Origin: Streptomyces sporangiiformans
GTDB lineage: Bacteria > Actinomycetota > Actinomycetes > Streptomycetales > Streptomycetaceae
Assembly (NCBI RefSeq): GCF_005768555.2
Contig: NZ_VCHX02000341.1
Span: forward strand, 1-49,116
Reading direction: 5' to 3'
DNA length: 49,116 bases
Below the pieces are notes generated by a model. That model was given only the letters and a program-made list of their open reading frames with translations, ran no database searches and was not told the DNA's origin. This document shows, one piece after another, positions 1 to 8,599 of the stretch. Made by a program: the position numbers and the translations under genes. Position 1 is the stretch's first letter; every line of letters starts with the position of its first letter.

Positions 1-2
1 GG

Positions 3-2510
3 CGCAGAGCTGCCGACGGCGCGGGGCGCGGAGGCTTCGGCGGCCTGGGCGGCGGCGGCCGCCGCGGCGGCCCGGGCGGCCCCGGTGGATCGAGCGGGCA
101 TGGCAGAGGCCGTGGTGGCGTGCCGCCCAAGAAGCGGATCATCGACTATCCGCGCGCGGGCAAGTACGGCGCGGCACGGTGGGTGCCCTCGTGGAAGCTT
201 GTGACGGGCACGTTCGTCGGTTTCTTCGGCAGCATGATGGTCGTGGCGGGCATCGCGTACGCCATGGTGGGCGTCCCGAACGTCGCTCAGGCGGCGGAGG
301 CGCAGAACAACGTCTACAAGTGGGCCGACGGCAGCACGATGGTCGCCACCGGTGGCGAGACGAACCGCCAGATCATCGGCTACGCCCAGATCCCCAAGGA
401 GATGCGCTACGCCGTCATGTCGGCCGAGAACAAGACGTTCGAGACCGACAAGGGCGTGGACCCCATGGGCATCGGCCGCGCCCTGTTCAACATGGCCAAG
501 GGCGGCGAGACGCAGGGTGGCTCCACCATCACCCAGCAGTACGTGAAGAACGCGCGGCTGAGTGACCAGTCGCAGACGGTCACACGTAAGTTCAAGGAGC
601 TGTTCATCTCCATCAAGGTCGGCGCCACCGTCGACAAGAAGGAGATCATGGCCGGCTACCTGAACACGGCCTACTACGGACGCGGCGCCTACGGGATCCA
701 GGCAGCCTCGCGTGCGTACTTCAACAAGGACGCCAGCAAGCTCAACGCGAGTCAGTGTGCGTTCCTGGCGGCAGTACTCAAGGGCGCCACGTACTACGAC
801 CCGGCGGGCGCGACATCGATCGACCCCGCCGCCACCCCCGACGCCAACCTCAGGCGGGCCACGGAGCGGTGGAGCTGGATCCTTGACGAAATGGTCAAGG
901 ACGGCCATCTGACGGCGTCACAGCGGGCTGGGTACAAGAAGTTCCCCGAGACCGAGAGCCCGCGCTCCAACGCCCAGCTGAGCGGTCAGGTCGGCTATCT
1001 GGTCGACCTCGCCAAGGCGTACATCGTCAACAACAGCGAAAAGACCAACATCACCGCCGAGGACCTCCAGCGCGGCGGATACACGATCCAGACGACCTTC
1101 GACAAGAAGATGGTCAACCAGCTCGAAAACGCCGTGAAGAAGGTCCGCAAGGAGAACATCGACCCGAAGGCGCGTCCGGACAAGGACAAGTACGTCCAGT
1201 TCGGCGGGGCCTCCGTGGACCCCGAGGACGGCGCGATCAAGGCCATCTACGGCGGCGAGGACGCGACCAAGCACTTCACCAACAACGCCGACCAGACGGG
1301 TGCGCAGGTCGGTTCGACGTTCAAGCCGTTCGTGCTGGCGGCCGCCATGCAGTGGGGCAAGCGCGACCCCGAGCTCGGCCCGGAGCAGGCTCAGGACGAG
1401 CGGACCAAGGTCTCCCCCAAGAGCCTCTACAGCGGCGAGAACAAGCTCAAGATCGAGGACTACGACGAGAACGTCTGGAAGGACAAGGAGGGCAAGGAGT
1501 GGCTGCAGAAGAACGACGGCGGTGAGTCCTACAACCCCCCGAGCTACCAGATCGACCTCCGCGAGGCGATGAGGGTCTCGGCGAACTCCGCCTACGTGCA
1601 GCTCGGCATGGACGTCGGTCTGGACAAGGTCAGGGAGGCAGCGCTCGACGCGGGCGTCCTGAAGACCAGTCTGGCCAGCGCCAACTACCCGTCCTTCTCG
1701 CTCGGTACGTCCGACCCCAGCGCGATCCGCATGGCAGGCGCGTACTCCACCTTCGCGGCCAGCGGCAAGCAGAACGATCCGTACTCGGTCAAGGAGATCA
1801 CCGACAAGGACGGGACGGTCTTCAGGCACGCCGATGTCGCCAAGACCAGGCAGGCCTTCACCGCCCAGGTCGCCGACAATGTCACCGACGTCCTGAGGAC
1901 CGTCGTCGACAAGGGCACCGGTACCGCGGCGAAGCTGGACGACCGCCAGGTGGCCGGCAAGACCGGTACCACTGACGGCAACAAGTCCGCCTGGTTCGTC
2001 GGCTACACCCCGCAGCTCTCCACCGCGGTCTCCATGTACCGCATGGATGACAACGAGAGCAGCAAGAAGCGTGAGTTCCTGGAGATGTACGGAACGGGTG
2101 GCCAGAAGAAGATCCACGGTGCCTCGTTCCCGGCCGAAATCTGGCACGACTACATGGAGAACGCGCTCAAGGGCAAGGAGGTGGAGGACTTCCCGACGCC
2201 TGAGCCGATCGGCGTGGTCGTCAACGACGTCCCGACGCCGACTGCGACCCCATCGGCGCCGGAGACGGCGGACGAAGAAAGCCCGACGCCGAGCAATACA
2301 CCCAGCGAGTCCGCGCCCACGCCCACGCCCACACCGAGCAACACCTGCGATCCGTTCGACTTCGAGTGCAACAACACCGGCGGCAATGACAACGGCGGTA
2401 CCGATACCGGCGGAACCGACGGAGGCGTGAGTCCCGAGCCTACGGAGACCGACGACGGAAACAGCAGAGGCAATGGCAACGGGGGCCTCTTCGGAGGAGG
2501 CACTGGGTAG
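3..2510 (+). CDS. Class A penicillin-binding protein (transglycosylase/transpeptidase), 5' partial
   Basis: Bifunctional peptidoglycan synthase: it polymerises lipid II and crosslinks stem peptides outside the membrane. The frame is open from the first complete codon, so the true start lies upstream; a GTG at 120 is only an internal candidate. The visible N-terminus is a Gly/Arg-rich cytoplasmic tail, then a PPKKR stretch and one membrane anchor at about 200-280. The GT51 domain follows (SAENKTFE with the catalytic Glu at 426, then GGSTITQQYVKN). The transpeptidase domain has STFK (Ser codon 1314), SAN (1578) and KTGTT (1959). The C-terminus is a low-complexity Pro/Thr/Ser then Gly/Asn tail. 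The Asp after the GT51 Glu is Asn and the usual His is Asp (ETDKG), which I believe is common in actinobacteria. Likely the SCO3901-type protein. Confidence 0.93.
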   Translation, partial: RRAADGAGRGGFGGLGGGGRRGGPGGPGGSSGHGRGRGGVPPKKRIIDYPRAGKYGAARWVPSWKLVTGTFVGFFGSMMVVAGIAYAMVGVPNVAQAAEAQNNVYKWADGSTMVATGGETNRQIIGYAQIPKEMRYAVMSAENKTFETDKGVDPMGIGRALFNMAKGGETQGGSTITQQYVKNARLSDQSQTVTRKFKELFISIKVGATVDKKEIMAGYLNTAYYGRGAYGIQAASRAYFNKDASKLNASQCAFLAAVLKGATYYDPAGATSIDPAATPDANLRRATERWSWILDEMVKDGHLTASQRAGYKKFPETESPRSNAQLSGQVGYLVDLAKAYIVNNSEKTNITAEDLQRGGYTIQTTFDKKMVNQLENAVKKVRKENIDPKARPDKDKYVQFGGASVDPEDGAIKAIYGGEDATKHFTNNADQTGAQVGSTFKPFVLAAAMQWGKRDPELGPEQAQDERTKVSPKSLYSGENKLKIEDYDENVWKDKEGKEWLQKNDGGESYNPPSYQIDLREAMRVSANSAYVQLGMDVGLDKVREAALDAGVLKTSLASANYPSFSLGTSDPSAIRMAGAYSTFAASGKQNDPYSVKEITDKDGTVFRHADVAKTRQAFTAQVADNVTDVLRTVVDKGTGTAAKLDDRQVAGKTGTTDGNKSAWFVGYTPQLSTAVSMYRMDDNESSKKREFLEMYGTGGQKKIHGASFPAEIWHDYMENALKGKEVEDFPTPEPIGVVVNDVPTPTATPSAPETADEESPTPSNTPSESAPTPTPTPSNTCDPFDFECNNTGGNDNGGTDTGGTDGGVSPEPTETDDGNSRGNGNGGLFGGGTG

Positions 2511-2524
2511 CCGTCACCGAGTGT

Positions 2525-2538
2525 GTTTCACGTGAAAC
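2525..2538. other. parS: parS site (ParB-binding), perfect
   Basis: Perfect GTTTCACGTGAAAC, the 14-bp streptomycete parS bound by ParB for origin-region segregation. It starts 15 bp after the PBP stop codon and is the left member of a tandem pair spaced 19 bp start to start. Confidence 0.9.
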
Positions 2539-2543
2539 GCACA

Positions 2544-2557
2544 GTTTCACGTGAAAC
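2544..2557. other. parS: parS site, perfect, second of tandem pair
   Basis: Perfect GTTTCACGTGAAAC, five bases after the first copy. Its last base is the first base of the terminator stem that follows, so ParB binding and transcript termination are packed together here. Confidence 0.9.
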
Positions 2558-2592
2558 AAGGGCCGTCGCACCGACAGGTGCGGCGGCCCTTG
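2557..2592 (+). terminator. Stem-loop terminator after the PBP gene
   Basis: Inverted repeat with 16-bp arms (2557-2572 and 2577-2592), one G-T pair and a GACA loop. There is no U-tract, as is usual in streptomycetes. Confidence 0.7.
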
Positions 2593-2678
2593 TCGTACAC
2601 GAGGCGGCGGCCCGGACACAGGCGGCGAGTCACGGACCCAGCGGCTGGGCCCACACGCTCTGAGGTACGTACGGCAGG

Positions 2679-4193
2679 ATGTGCGGTATGCCCAGTGCAG
2701 AAACGACGCGAGTGAACGTGGACGAGCCAGAGCCGGTTCGGCCGACCAAAGAGGACGAGGTCGCCGCGACCGGCAGCGAGCTGATCGGTGGCCCCATCGG
2801 ACGGCGCGCTCTGCTCGGGACGTCCTGGTGGACCCCCGTACGCGTCATCGCGCTCGTCGCGATCGGCGTGTTCGCCCTCGGCATGGTGCAGAAGCTGCCC
2901 TGCTACGACGGCGCCTGGTTCTTCGGTGCCAGCTCGCAGTACACCCACGCCTGCTACTCGGACATCCCGCACCTTTACCAGGGACGTGGCTTCGCCGACG
3001 GGCTCGTACCGTACTTCGACAAGATCAACGGCGACATGGAGTACCTCGAATACCCGGTACTGACCGGTGTGTTCATGGAAGTCGCCGCCTGGCTGACACC
3101 GGGCAGCGGCAGCATCCAGGGCCAGGAAAAGATCTACTGGATGGTCAATTCCGGGATGCTGATGGCGTGCGCGGCGGTCATCGCCGTCTGCGCGACCCGC
3201 ACCCACCGGCGGCGGCCCTGGGACGCCCTGCTCATCGCCCTCGCTCCGGCCTTCGCCCTCACCGCCACCATCAACTGGGACCTGCTGGCCGTCGCCCTGA
3301 CGGCCGCCGCGATGCTGATGTGGTCGCGGGGCCGCGCCCTCGCCTTCGGCGTCCTGCTGGGGCTCGCCACGGCCGCCAAGCTCTATCCGGTCCTGCTCCT
3401 CGGACCGCTCCTCGTGCTCTGCTGGCGGGCAGGCAGGTGGCGGGAGTTCGGCACCGCGCTGCTCGGCGCGGGGGGCTCATGGCTGACCGTGAACCTCCCC
3501 GTGATGCTGCTCGCCCCCGAGGGGTGGTCGAAGTTCTACACCTTCAGCCAGGAGCGCGGCGTCGACTTCGGCTCCTTCTGGCTGGTCCTGTCCCAGCGGA
3601 TGGAAACGCCTTTCGCCACGGAGACCGTCAACACGCTCGCAACGGTGCTGATGCTGCTCGCCAGCGTGGGCGTCGCGGGGCTCGCGCTCACCGCCCCACG
3701 CCGGCCCCGCTTCGCCCAGCTCGCCTTCCTGATCGTCGCGGCCTTCATCCTCACCAACAAGGTCTACTCGCCGCAGTACGTGCTGTGGCTGGTCCCCCTC
3801 GCGGCCCTGGCCCGCCCGAAGTGGCGGGACTTCCTCATCTGGCAGGCGTGCGAGGTCGCGTACTTCCTCGGGATCTGGATGTACCTCGCGTACACGTCCA
3901 GTGGAGACGCCCACAAGGGGCTGCCGACCGACGGCTATCAACTCGCCATCGTCGTCCACCTGCTGGGGACGCTCTACCTGTGCGCCGTGGTCGTACGCGA
4001 CATCCTCATGCCCGAGCGGGACGTGGTGCGCCGTGCCGGCGACGACGATCCCACCGGTGGCGTGCTCGACGGGGCTGAGGATGTCTTCGTCCTCGGGGCC
4101 GCGGCCCGGCCACCGCGGCATGCGGCGCATTACGAGGGGCCCAGTGTGGAGTGGGGCAGCCGAGGAACCTCGGCTGCCCGCAGTTCGCCCTGA
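2679..4193 (+). CDS. Polytopic membrane glycosyltransferase, GT87 type
   Basis: Predicted integral membrane protein of 504 aa related to the polyprenyl-phosphate-sugar-dependent mannosyltransferases (GT87/DUF2029). After a charged N-terminus of about 50 residues there are about ten hydrophobic segments, with loop motifs such as DKINGDMEYLEYPVLTGVF and NKVYSPQYVLWLVPL that are typical of these enzymes. The hydrophilic C-terminal 60 residues are probably cytoplasmic. Substrate and acceptor cannot be told from sequence; cell-wall glycans or glycoproteins are plausible. The start is ATG 2679; ATG 2688 is an equally possible alternative and neither has a strong ribosome-binding site. It lies between an envelope PBP and FemX, which suggests but does not prove an envelope role. 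Confidence 0.8.
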   Translation: MCGMPSAETTRVNVDEPEPVRPTKEDEVAATGSELIGGPIGRRALLGTSWWTPVRVIALVAIGVFALGMVQKLPCYDGAWFFGASSQYTHACYSDIPHLYQGRGFADGLVPYFDKINGDMEYLEYPVLTGVFMEVAAWLTPGSGSIQGQEKIYWMVNSGMLMACAAVIAVCATRTHRRRPWDALLIALAPAFALTATINWDLLAVALTAAAMLMWSRGRALAFGVLLGLATAAKLYPVLLLGPLLVLCWRAGRWREFGTALLGAGGSWLTVNLPVMLLAPEGWSKFYTFSQERGVDFGSFWLVLSQRMETPFATETVNTLATVLMLLASVGVAGLALTAPRRPRFAQLAFLIVAAFILTNKVYSPQYVLWLVPLAALARPKWRDFLIWQACEVAYFLGIWMYLAYTSSGDAHKGLPTDGYQLAIVVHLLGTLYLCAVVVRDILMPERDVVRRAGDDDPTGGVLDGAEDVFVLGAAARPPRHAAHYEGPSVEWGSRGTSAARSSP

Positions 4194-4218
4194 GCGAACA
4201 AGGCGTAGGGCAGGCACG

Positions 4219-4255
4219 CCAAAGGCCGTACACGGGCTCCGTGTACGGCCTTTGG
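4219..4255. terminator. Bidirectional terminator between convergent genes
   Basis: Perfect 15-bp inverted repeat (4219-4233 and 4241-4255) around a 7-nt loop. It lies between the stops of the glycosyltransferase and the convergent racemase-like gene. Confidence 0.8.
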
Positions 4256-4318
4256 GCTTCTGCCGGGGCTCTGGGGTGGGCGCGGCCGAGGGCGGGCAGC
4301 TCCGCGGTCCTCGGCGGG

Positions 4319-5350
4319 TCAGCGTTCGACGACGCGGTCGAACTGTGTGGTGGTGTGCCGCAGATGGGCCACCAGTTCCTCACCGACCTGCGGCTCCGGC
4401 GCGTCCGTCGGCACGAACAGGATCGACACCTGCATGTGCGGGGGTTCCGCGAACCACCGCTGCTTGCCACCCCACACGAACGGGGAAAGATTCCGGTTCA
4501 CCGTGGCCAGACCCGCGCGAGCGACACCCTTGGCGCGCGGCATGACGCCGTGCAGGGCTTTGGGGGACTCCAGGCCCACTCCGTGCGACGTACCGCCCGC
4601 CACGACGACCAGATAGCCGTCGGAGGCCGCCTTCTGCTGCCGGTAGCCGAAGCGGTCGCCCTTGGAGACGCGCGTGACGTCCAGGACCGCGCCGCGGTAC
4701 TCCGTCGCCTCGTGGTCCCCCAGCCACAGCCGCGTGCCGATGCGGGCGCGGAAGCGGGTCTGCGGGAACTGCTGCTGCAGCCGGGCGAGTTCCTCGGCCT
4801 TCACATGGCTGACGAACATGGTGTGCAGCGGCAGCCGGGCCGCGCGCAACCGGTCCATCCAGCCGATGACCTCTTCGACGGCGTCCGAGCCGTCGGTACG
4901 GTCCAGCGGCAGGTGGATCGCGAAGCCCTCGAGCCGCACGTTCTCTATGGCGGCGTGGAGCTGCGGCAGGTCCTGCTCCCTCACACCGTGCCTCTTCATC
5001 GAGGACATGACCTCGATGACGACACGGGCGCCCACGAGGCCGTAGACCCCGTCGACCGACGACACGGAGCGGATGACGCGGTCGGGCAGCGGCACGGGCT
5101 CCTCGCCCCGCCGGAAGGGCGTCAGCACCAGCAGGTCGCCGCCGAACCAGTCCTTGGTCCGTGCGGCCTCGTACGTCGTGCCGACGGCCAGGACGTCCGA
5201 ACCCAGGCGCGTGGCCTCGTCAGCCAGCCTCTCGTGGCCGAAGCCGTAGCCATTGCCCTTGCAGACGGGGACGAGCCCGGGGAACTGCTCGGACACGTGC
5301 TTGAGGTGCGCACGCCAGCGCGCGGTGTCGACGTAGAGCGTGAGCGCCAT
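4319..5350 (-). CDS. Alanine racemase-like PLP protein
   Basis: Protein of 343 aa with an alanine racemase N-terminal barrel fold. Near residue 30 VCKGNGYGFG matches the PLP-lysine motif of Alr (V-K-x-x-x-Y-G-x-G). Barrel strands follow and RIGTRLWLGD resembles the C-terminal Alr signature. Overall it is diverged from a housekeeping Alr, and I could not place the catalytic C-terminal tyrosine with confidence, so the racemase activity and substrate are inferred. The gene is 65 bp downstream of femX on the same strand, probably cotranscribed, which points to peptidoglycan precursor or crossbridge metabolism. The ATG start at 5350 is the natural choice. It resembles the SCO3903-type protein. Confidence 0.75.
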   Translation of the reverse strand: MALTLYVDTARWRAHLKHVSEQFPGLVPVCKGNGYGFGHERLADEATRLGSDVLAVGTTYEAARTKDWFGGDLLVLTPFRRGEEPVPLPDRVIRSVSSVDGVYGLVGARVVIEVMSSMKRHGVREQDLPQLHAAIENVRLEGFAIHLPLDRTDGSDAVEEVIGWMDRLRAARLPLHTMFVSHVKAEELARLQQQFPQTRFRARIGTRLWLGDHEATEYRGAVLDVTRVSKGDRFGYRQQKAASDGYLVVVAGGTSHGVGLESPKALHGVMPRAKGVARAGLATVNRNLSPFVWGGKQRWFAEPPHMQVSILFVPTDAPEPQVGEELVAHLRHTTTQFDRVVER

Positions 5351-5415
5351 GGCCGGACCTGGAACCTTTCTCGTGGGCTTGGTGTATCAGAGGTATGCAG
5401 GCACATTCTGGGGCG

Positions 5416-6537
5416 TCAGCGGCGCGACATGTAGATGTCGAGCGCCTTGTGGAGCAGCTTGTTGAGCGGGAAGTCCCACTCGCCGAGGTACTCGGCTGCC
5501 TGCCCGCCCGTGCCCACCTTGAACTGGATCAGGCCGAAAAGGTGGTCCGTCTCGTCCAGCGAGTCGGAGATGCCCCGCAGGTCGTAGACCGTCGCACCCA
5601 GGGCGTAAGCATCGCGCAGCATCCGCCACTGCATCGCGTTCGAGGGCCTGACCTCACGACCGATGTTGTCCGAGGCGCCGTACGAGTACCAGACGTGCCC
5701 GCCGACGACCAGCATCGTCGCGGCCGACAGGTTCACGCCGTCGTGCCGGGCGAAGTAGAGCCGCATGCGGTTGGGGTCCTCGGTGTTGAGGGCCGTCCAC
5801 ATGCGCTGGAAGTACGAGAGCGGGCGGGGCCGGAAGTGGTCGCGTACGGCCGTGATCTCGTACAGACGCTGCCACTCCTCCAGATCGTGGTAGCCGCCCT
5901 GGACGACCTCGACGCCGGCCTTCTCGGCCTTCTTGATGTTGCGCCGCCACAGCTGGTTGAAGCCCTTGTGGACATCCTCCAGGGAGCGGTTCGCCAACGG
6001 CACTTGGTAGACGTAGCGGGGCTGCACATCACCGAAGCCGGCCCCGCCGTCCTCACCCTGCTGCCAGCCCATCCGGCGCAGCTTGTCGGCGACCTCGAAA
6101 GCGCGAGGCTCGATGAAGTCCGCCTCGATGTCGCGCAGGCGCTTGACGTCCGGGTCCTGGATGCCCTTCTTGATCGAAGCGGCCTCCCAACGCCGGATGA
6201 TCACCGGCGGACCCATCTTCACGGAGAACGCACCCTGCTGCTTGAGGTGCGCGAGCATCGGATCCAGCCACTCGGTCAGATTTGGCGCGAACCAGTTGAT
6301 GACCGGCCCCTCGGGCAGATAGGCGAGATAGCGCTTGATCTTGGGCAGTTGCCGGTACAGCACGAGGCCCGCGCCGACCATCTCGCCCGTCCTGTCGTCG
6401 AACCAACCGAGATTCTCGGAGCGCCACTCCGCCTTGACGTCTGCCCAGGCCGGGACCTGCATGTGGCTCGCCGCGGGCAGGCTCTGGATGTATGCCAGAT
6501 GCTGCTCTCGACTGATGGTCCTCAGGGTCAGGCTCAT
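5416..6537 (-). CDS. femX: FemX-type peptidoglycan bridge peptidyltransferase
   Basis: Protein of 373 aa in the FemABX family. In Streptomyces, FemX attaches the glycine crossbridge to LL-diaminopimelate of lipid II, using Gly-tRNA as donor. Two GNAT-like halves are visible: about residues 1-165 (MQVPAWADVK, then YLPEGPVINW) and about 180-373 (WRRNIKKAEKAGVEV, DGVNLSAATMLVVGGHVWYS and YDLRGISDSLDETDHLFGLI). The C-terminal half has the family pattern of a glycine-rich strand then LFGLIQFKVGTGG. The start is ATG 6537. It lies upstream of the racemase-like gene and near a PBP, so crosslink synthesis genes are grouped. FemX is described as essential in S. coelicolor (SCO3904). Confidence 0.9.
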   Translation of the reverse strand: MSLTLRTISREQHLAYIQSLPAASHMQVPAWADVKAEWRSENLGWFDDRTGEMVGAGLVLYRQLPKIKRYLAYLPEGPVINWFAPNLTEWLDPMLAHLKQQGAFSVKMGPPVIIRRWEAASIKKGIQDPDVKRLRDIEADFIEPRAFEVADKLRRMGWQQGEDGGAGFGDVQPRYVYQVPLANRSLEDVHKGFNQLWRRNIKKAEKAGVEVVQGGYHDLEEWQRLYEITAVRDHFRPRPLSYFQRMWTALNTEDPNRMRLYFARHDGVNLSAATMLVVGGHVWYSYGASDNIGREVRPSNAMQWRMLRDAYALGATVYDLRGISDSLDETDHLFGLIQFKVGTGGQAAEYLGEWDFPLNKLLHKALDIYMSRR

Positions 6538-6749
6538 TCGGGGCGCTCCTCGGGCTGGTGTGTCCCCATGGGTACAGGGGCTCCTGGCTCTCGCGCCGAA
6601 GCCTACTGCGCCCTGTGAGCGCCCCGTCTGGCCGTACGGAACCTTGGCCCCGACCGGTACGCGGCCGGGACGTCTTCAGGTGTTGTCCGGCTGTGGGGCC
6701 GGGTGTTGTGAGGACGCCGACCGGTGATCCCCGTTCGTCGGGGAGGCGG

Positions 6750-7064
6750 TCAGCCGATGATGCCGCCGAACAGACCGCCGTGCGCCATGCCGAGGAAGAA
6801 GCCGACGCCCGACGCGCCGAGACCCAGGATCAGCCCGAAGCGCTGACGGGTCGTCTCGGAGACGAACTGCCCGCCCGCGCCGGTGATGATCCCCACCAGC
6901 CCCGTCCACGAGCTGATCAGGTAGAGGTCGTGGAACATCGCCGTGATGAAGGACGTCACTCCGAGGACCAGCGTCACGGCGAGCAGGGTGTCCTGCAGCG
7001 GGTGAGGCTTGTGATCGGTGGCGAACAGGGATCCGGCGATGTTGGGTCGCACTGACTGTGCCAT
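6750..7064 (-). CDS. Small conserved membrane protein
   Basis: Hypothetical protein of 104 aa with hydrophobic segments at about residues 25-45, 50-68 and 75-104, the last Gly-rich (GLGASGVGFFLGMAHGGLFG). ATG 7064 is chosen because AGGAGG stands at the right distance before it; a longer frame to 7109 lacks such a site and adds a Cys/Arg-rich leader. Its position between femX and rpsF is conserved in Streptomyces as I recall (SCO3905). No function can be assigned. Confidence 0.7.
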   Translation of the reverse strand: MAQSVRPNIAGSLFATDHKPHPLQDTLLAVTLVLGVTSFITAMFHDLYLISSWTGLVGIITGAGGQFVSETTRQRFGLILGLGASGVGFFLGMAHGGLFGGIIG

Positions 7065-7339
7065 GAGGCACCTCCTGCGGAAGACGGCGCATCGTAGCGC
7101 CATGCACACCCGATGTGTACAGATTGACGGTCCTCACCGCTGGATTTCAACCGGAAGCACGTGGGCGGGTACTCTGTACCGTCTGCACCGGTGTCTGTCC
7201 AGGCCACGGCACAACTCCCGCTCAGTCCGCTGGGCGGCGGGTCCGATTGTCAGTGGCGCCCGATACCGTTGCGTACGCATCACGACCCTCCTGCCACGGA
7301 ACGACCGTGGCCGCTGAGTCCAAAGGAGGTGGGTTCTAC
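7065..7339 (+). promoter_or_regulatory. rpsF operon promoter and leader region
   Basis: Divergent spacer of 275 bp between the small membrane gene and rpsF. It ends in a strong ribosome-binding site (AAAGGAGG at 7323-7330, ten bases before the ATG). Just upstream lies a 7-bp perfect hairpin, GCCACGG/CCGTGGC at 7293-7311 with loop AACGA. Ribosomal operons led by rpsF are often autoregulated by the S6:S18 complex through a leader hairpin; whether this one does so is inference. I could not fix the -35/-10 boxes. Confidence 0.4.
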
Positions 7340-7630
7340 ATGCGTCACTACGAGGTGATGGTCATCCTCGACCCCGATCTGGAGGAGCGCGCCGTCGCCC
7401 CTCTGATCGAGAACTTCCTCTCCGTCGTCCGCGAGGGCAATGGAAAGGTCGAGAAGGTCGACACCTGGGGCCGTCGTCGTCTCTCGTACGAGATCAAGAA
7501 GAAGCCTGAGGGCATCTACTCGGTCATCGACCTGCAGGCCGAGCCTGCGGTCGTCAAGGAGCTCGACCGCCAGATGAACCTGAACGAGTCGGTCCTCCGG
7601 ACCAAGGTCCTCCGTCCCGAGACCCACTGA
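7340..7630 (+). CDS. rpsF: 30S ribosomal protein S6
   Basis: S6, 96 aa, the usual length. It opens with MRHYEVMVILDPDLEERAVA and has the family pattern W-G-R-R-L-S-Y-E-I-K-K-K-P-E-G-I-Y near residues 43-60. It binds 16S rRNA together with S18, which is encoded two genes downstream. Start ATG 7340 has a near-perfect Shine-Dalgarno; the in-frame extension to 7115 has no support. It is the first gene of rpsF-ssb-rpsR-rplI. Confidence 0.97.
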   Translation: MRHYEVMVILDPDLEERAVAPLIENFLSVVREGNGKVEKVDTWGRRRLSYEIKKKPEGIYSVIDLQAEPAVVKELDRQMNLNESVLRTKVLRPETH

Positions 7631-7708
7631 GCTTTCCCGCTCAGCTGATATCGGGCATCGAGTAGCAGCACCAAGCAGCCAGCAGCAAACCCGCCGAGAG
7701 GTTCCCCT

Positions 7709-8299
7709 ATGGCAGGCGAGACCGTCATCACGGTCGTCGGCAATCTTGTCGACGACCCCGAGCTGCGCTTCACCCCTTCCGGTGCGGCGGTTGCGAAGTT
7801 CCGTGTCGCGTCCACCCCCCGCACCTTCGACCGTCAGACCAATGAGTGGAAGGACGGCGAGAGCCTGTTCCTGACCTGCTCGGTCTGGCGTCAGGCGGCG
7901 GAGAACGTCGCCGAGTCGCTCCAGCGAGGCATGCGCGTCATCGTGCAGGGCCGGCTGAAGCAGCGGTCCTACGAGGACCGTGAGGGCGTCAAGCGCACGG
8001 TCTACGAGCTCGACGTCGACGAGGTCGGCGCGAGCCTTCGCAATGCCACGGCCAAGGTCACCAAGACCACCGGCCGAGGCGGCCAGGGCGGATACAGCGG
8101 CGGTGGCGGCGGCCAGCAGGGCGGCGGCTGGGGCGGCGGCCCCGGTGGCGGTCAGCAGCAGGGCGGCGGCGCTCCCGCCGAGGACCCCTGGGCGACCGGC
8201 ACGCCGGCCGGCGGCGGCCAGCAGGGTGGCGGCGGTGGCGGCTGGGGCGGAGGCTCCGGCGGCTCCGGCGGCGGCTACTCGGACGAGCCCCCCTTCTAA
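7709..8299 (+). CDS. ssb: Single-stranded DNA-binding protein SSB
   Basis: SSB, 196 aa. The OB fold covers about residues 1-110 (AGETVITVVGNLVDDPELRF, then FLTCSVWRQAAENVAESLQRG and MRVIVQGRLKQRSYEDREG). A long Gly/Gln-rich linker runs from about residue 118 to 188. The acidic tip ends DEPPF, the peptide that recruits replication and repair partners. It protects ssDNA at forks. It is cotranscribed with S6 and S18, as in most bacteria; the linker is long and Gly-rich, which is normal for actinobacteria. It is likely the essential SsbA rather than the sporulation-linked SsbB, which lies elsewhere. Confidence 0.97.
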   Translation: MAGETVITVVGNLVDDPELRFTPSGAAVAKFRVASTPRTFDRQTNEWKDGESLFLTCSVWRQAAENVAESLQRGMRVIVQGRLKQRSYEDREGVKRTVYELDVDEVGASLRNATAKVTKTTGRGGQGGYSGGGGGQQGGGWGGGPGGGQQQGGGAPAEDPWATGTPAGGGQQGGGGGGWGGGSGGSGGGYSDEPPF

Positions 8300-8344
8300 G
8301 GGCGGGTTCGCACCCACACTTCTTGATCACACAGGAGAATCACC

Positions 8345-8581
8345 ATGGCGAAGCCGCCTGTGCGCAAGCCGAAGAAGAAGGTCTGCGCTTTCTGCAAGGA
8401 CAAGGTCACGTACGTGGACTACAAGGACACGAACATGCTGCGGAAGTTCATTTCCGACCGCGGCAAGATCCGTGCCCGCCGCGTGACCGGCAACTGCACG
8501 CAGCACCAGCGTGACGTCGCCACGGCCGTCAAGAACAGCCGTGAGATGGCGCTGCTGCCCTACACCTCCACCGCGCGATAA
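8345..8581 (+). CDS. rpsR: 30S ribosomal protein S18, zinc-ribbon type
   Basis: S18, 78 aa, with RGKIRARRVTGN and the Lys-rich start AKPPVRKPKKKV. It keeps the metal-binding CAFC pair near residue 14 and a further CTQH near residue 50, so it looks like the zinc-containing (C+) form. Streptomycetes often carry a second, cysteine-free S18 under Zur control elsewhere. The ribosome-binding site AGGAGA lies nine bases before ATG 8345. It pairs with S6 on the 30S platform. Confidence 0.97.
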   Translation: MAKPPVRKPKKKVCAFCKDKVTYVDYKDTNMLRKFISDRGKIRARRVTGNCTQHQRDVATAVKNSREMALLPYTSTAR

Positions 8582-8599
8582 GGGAAGGGTGACCGACAA

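Noticed and set aside
918..2147. 409-codon antisense frame opposite the PBP gene
   Set aside because: High GC makes long antisense frames common; it has no domain, its composition is skewed to Val, Leu, Asp and Arg, and the sense strand has clear PBP motifs.
5395..6618. 407-codon plus-strand frame opposite femX
   Set aside because: Low-complexity shadow; the minus strand has full FemABX motifs.
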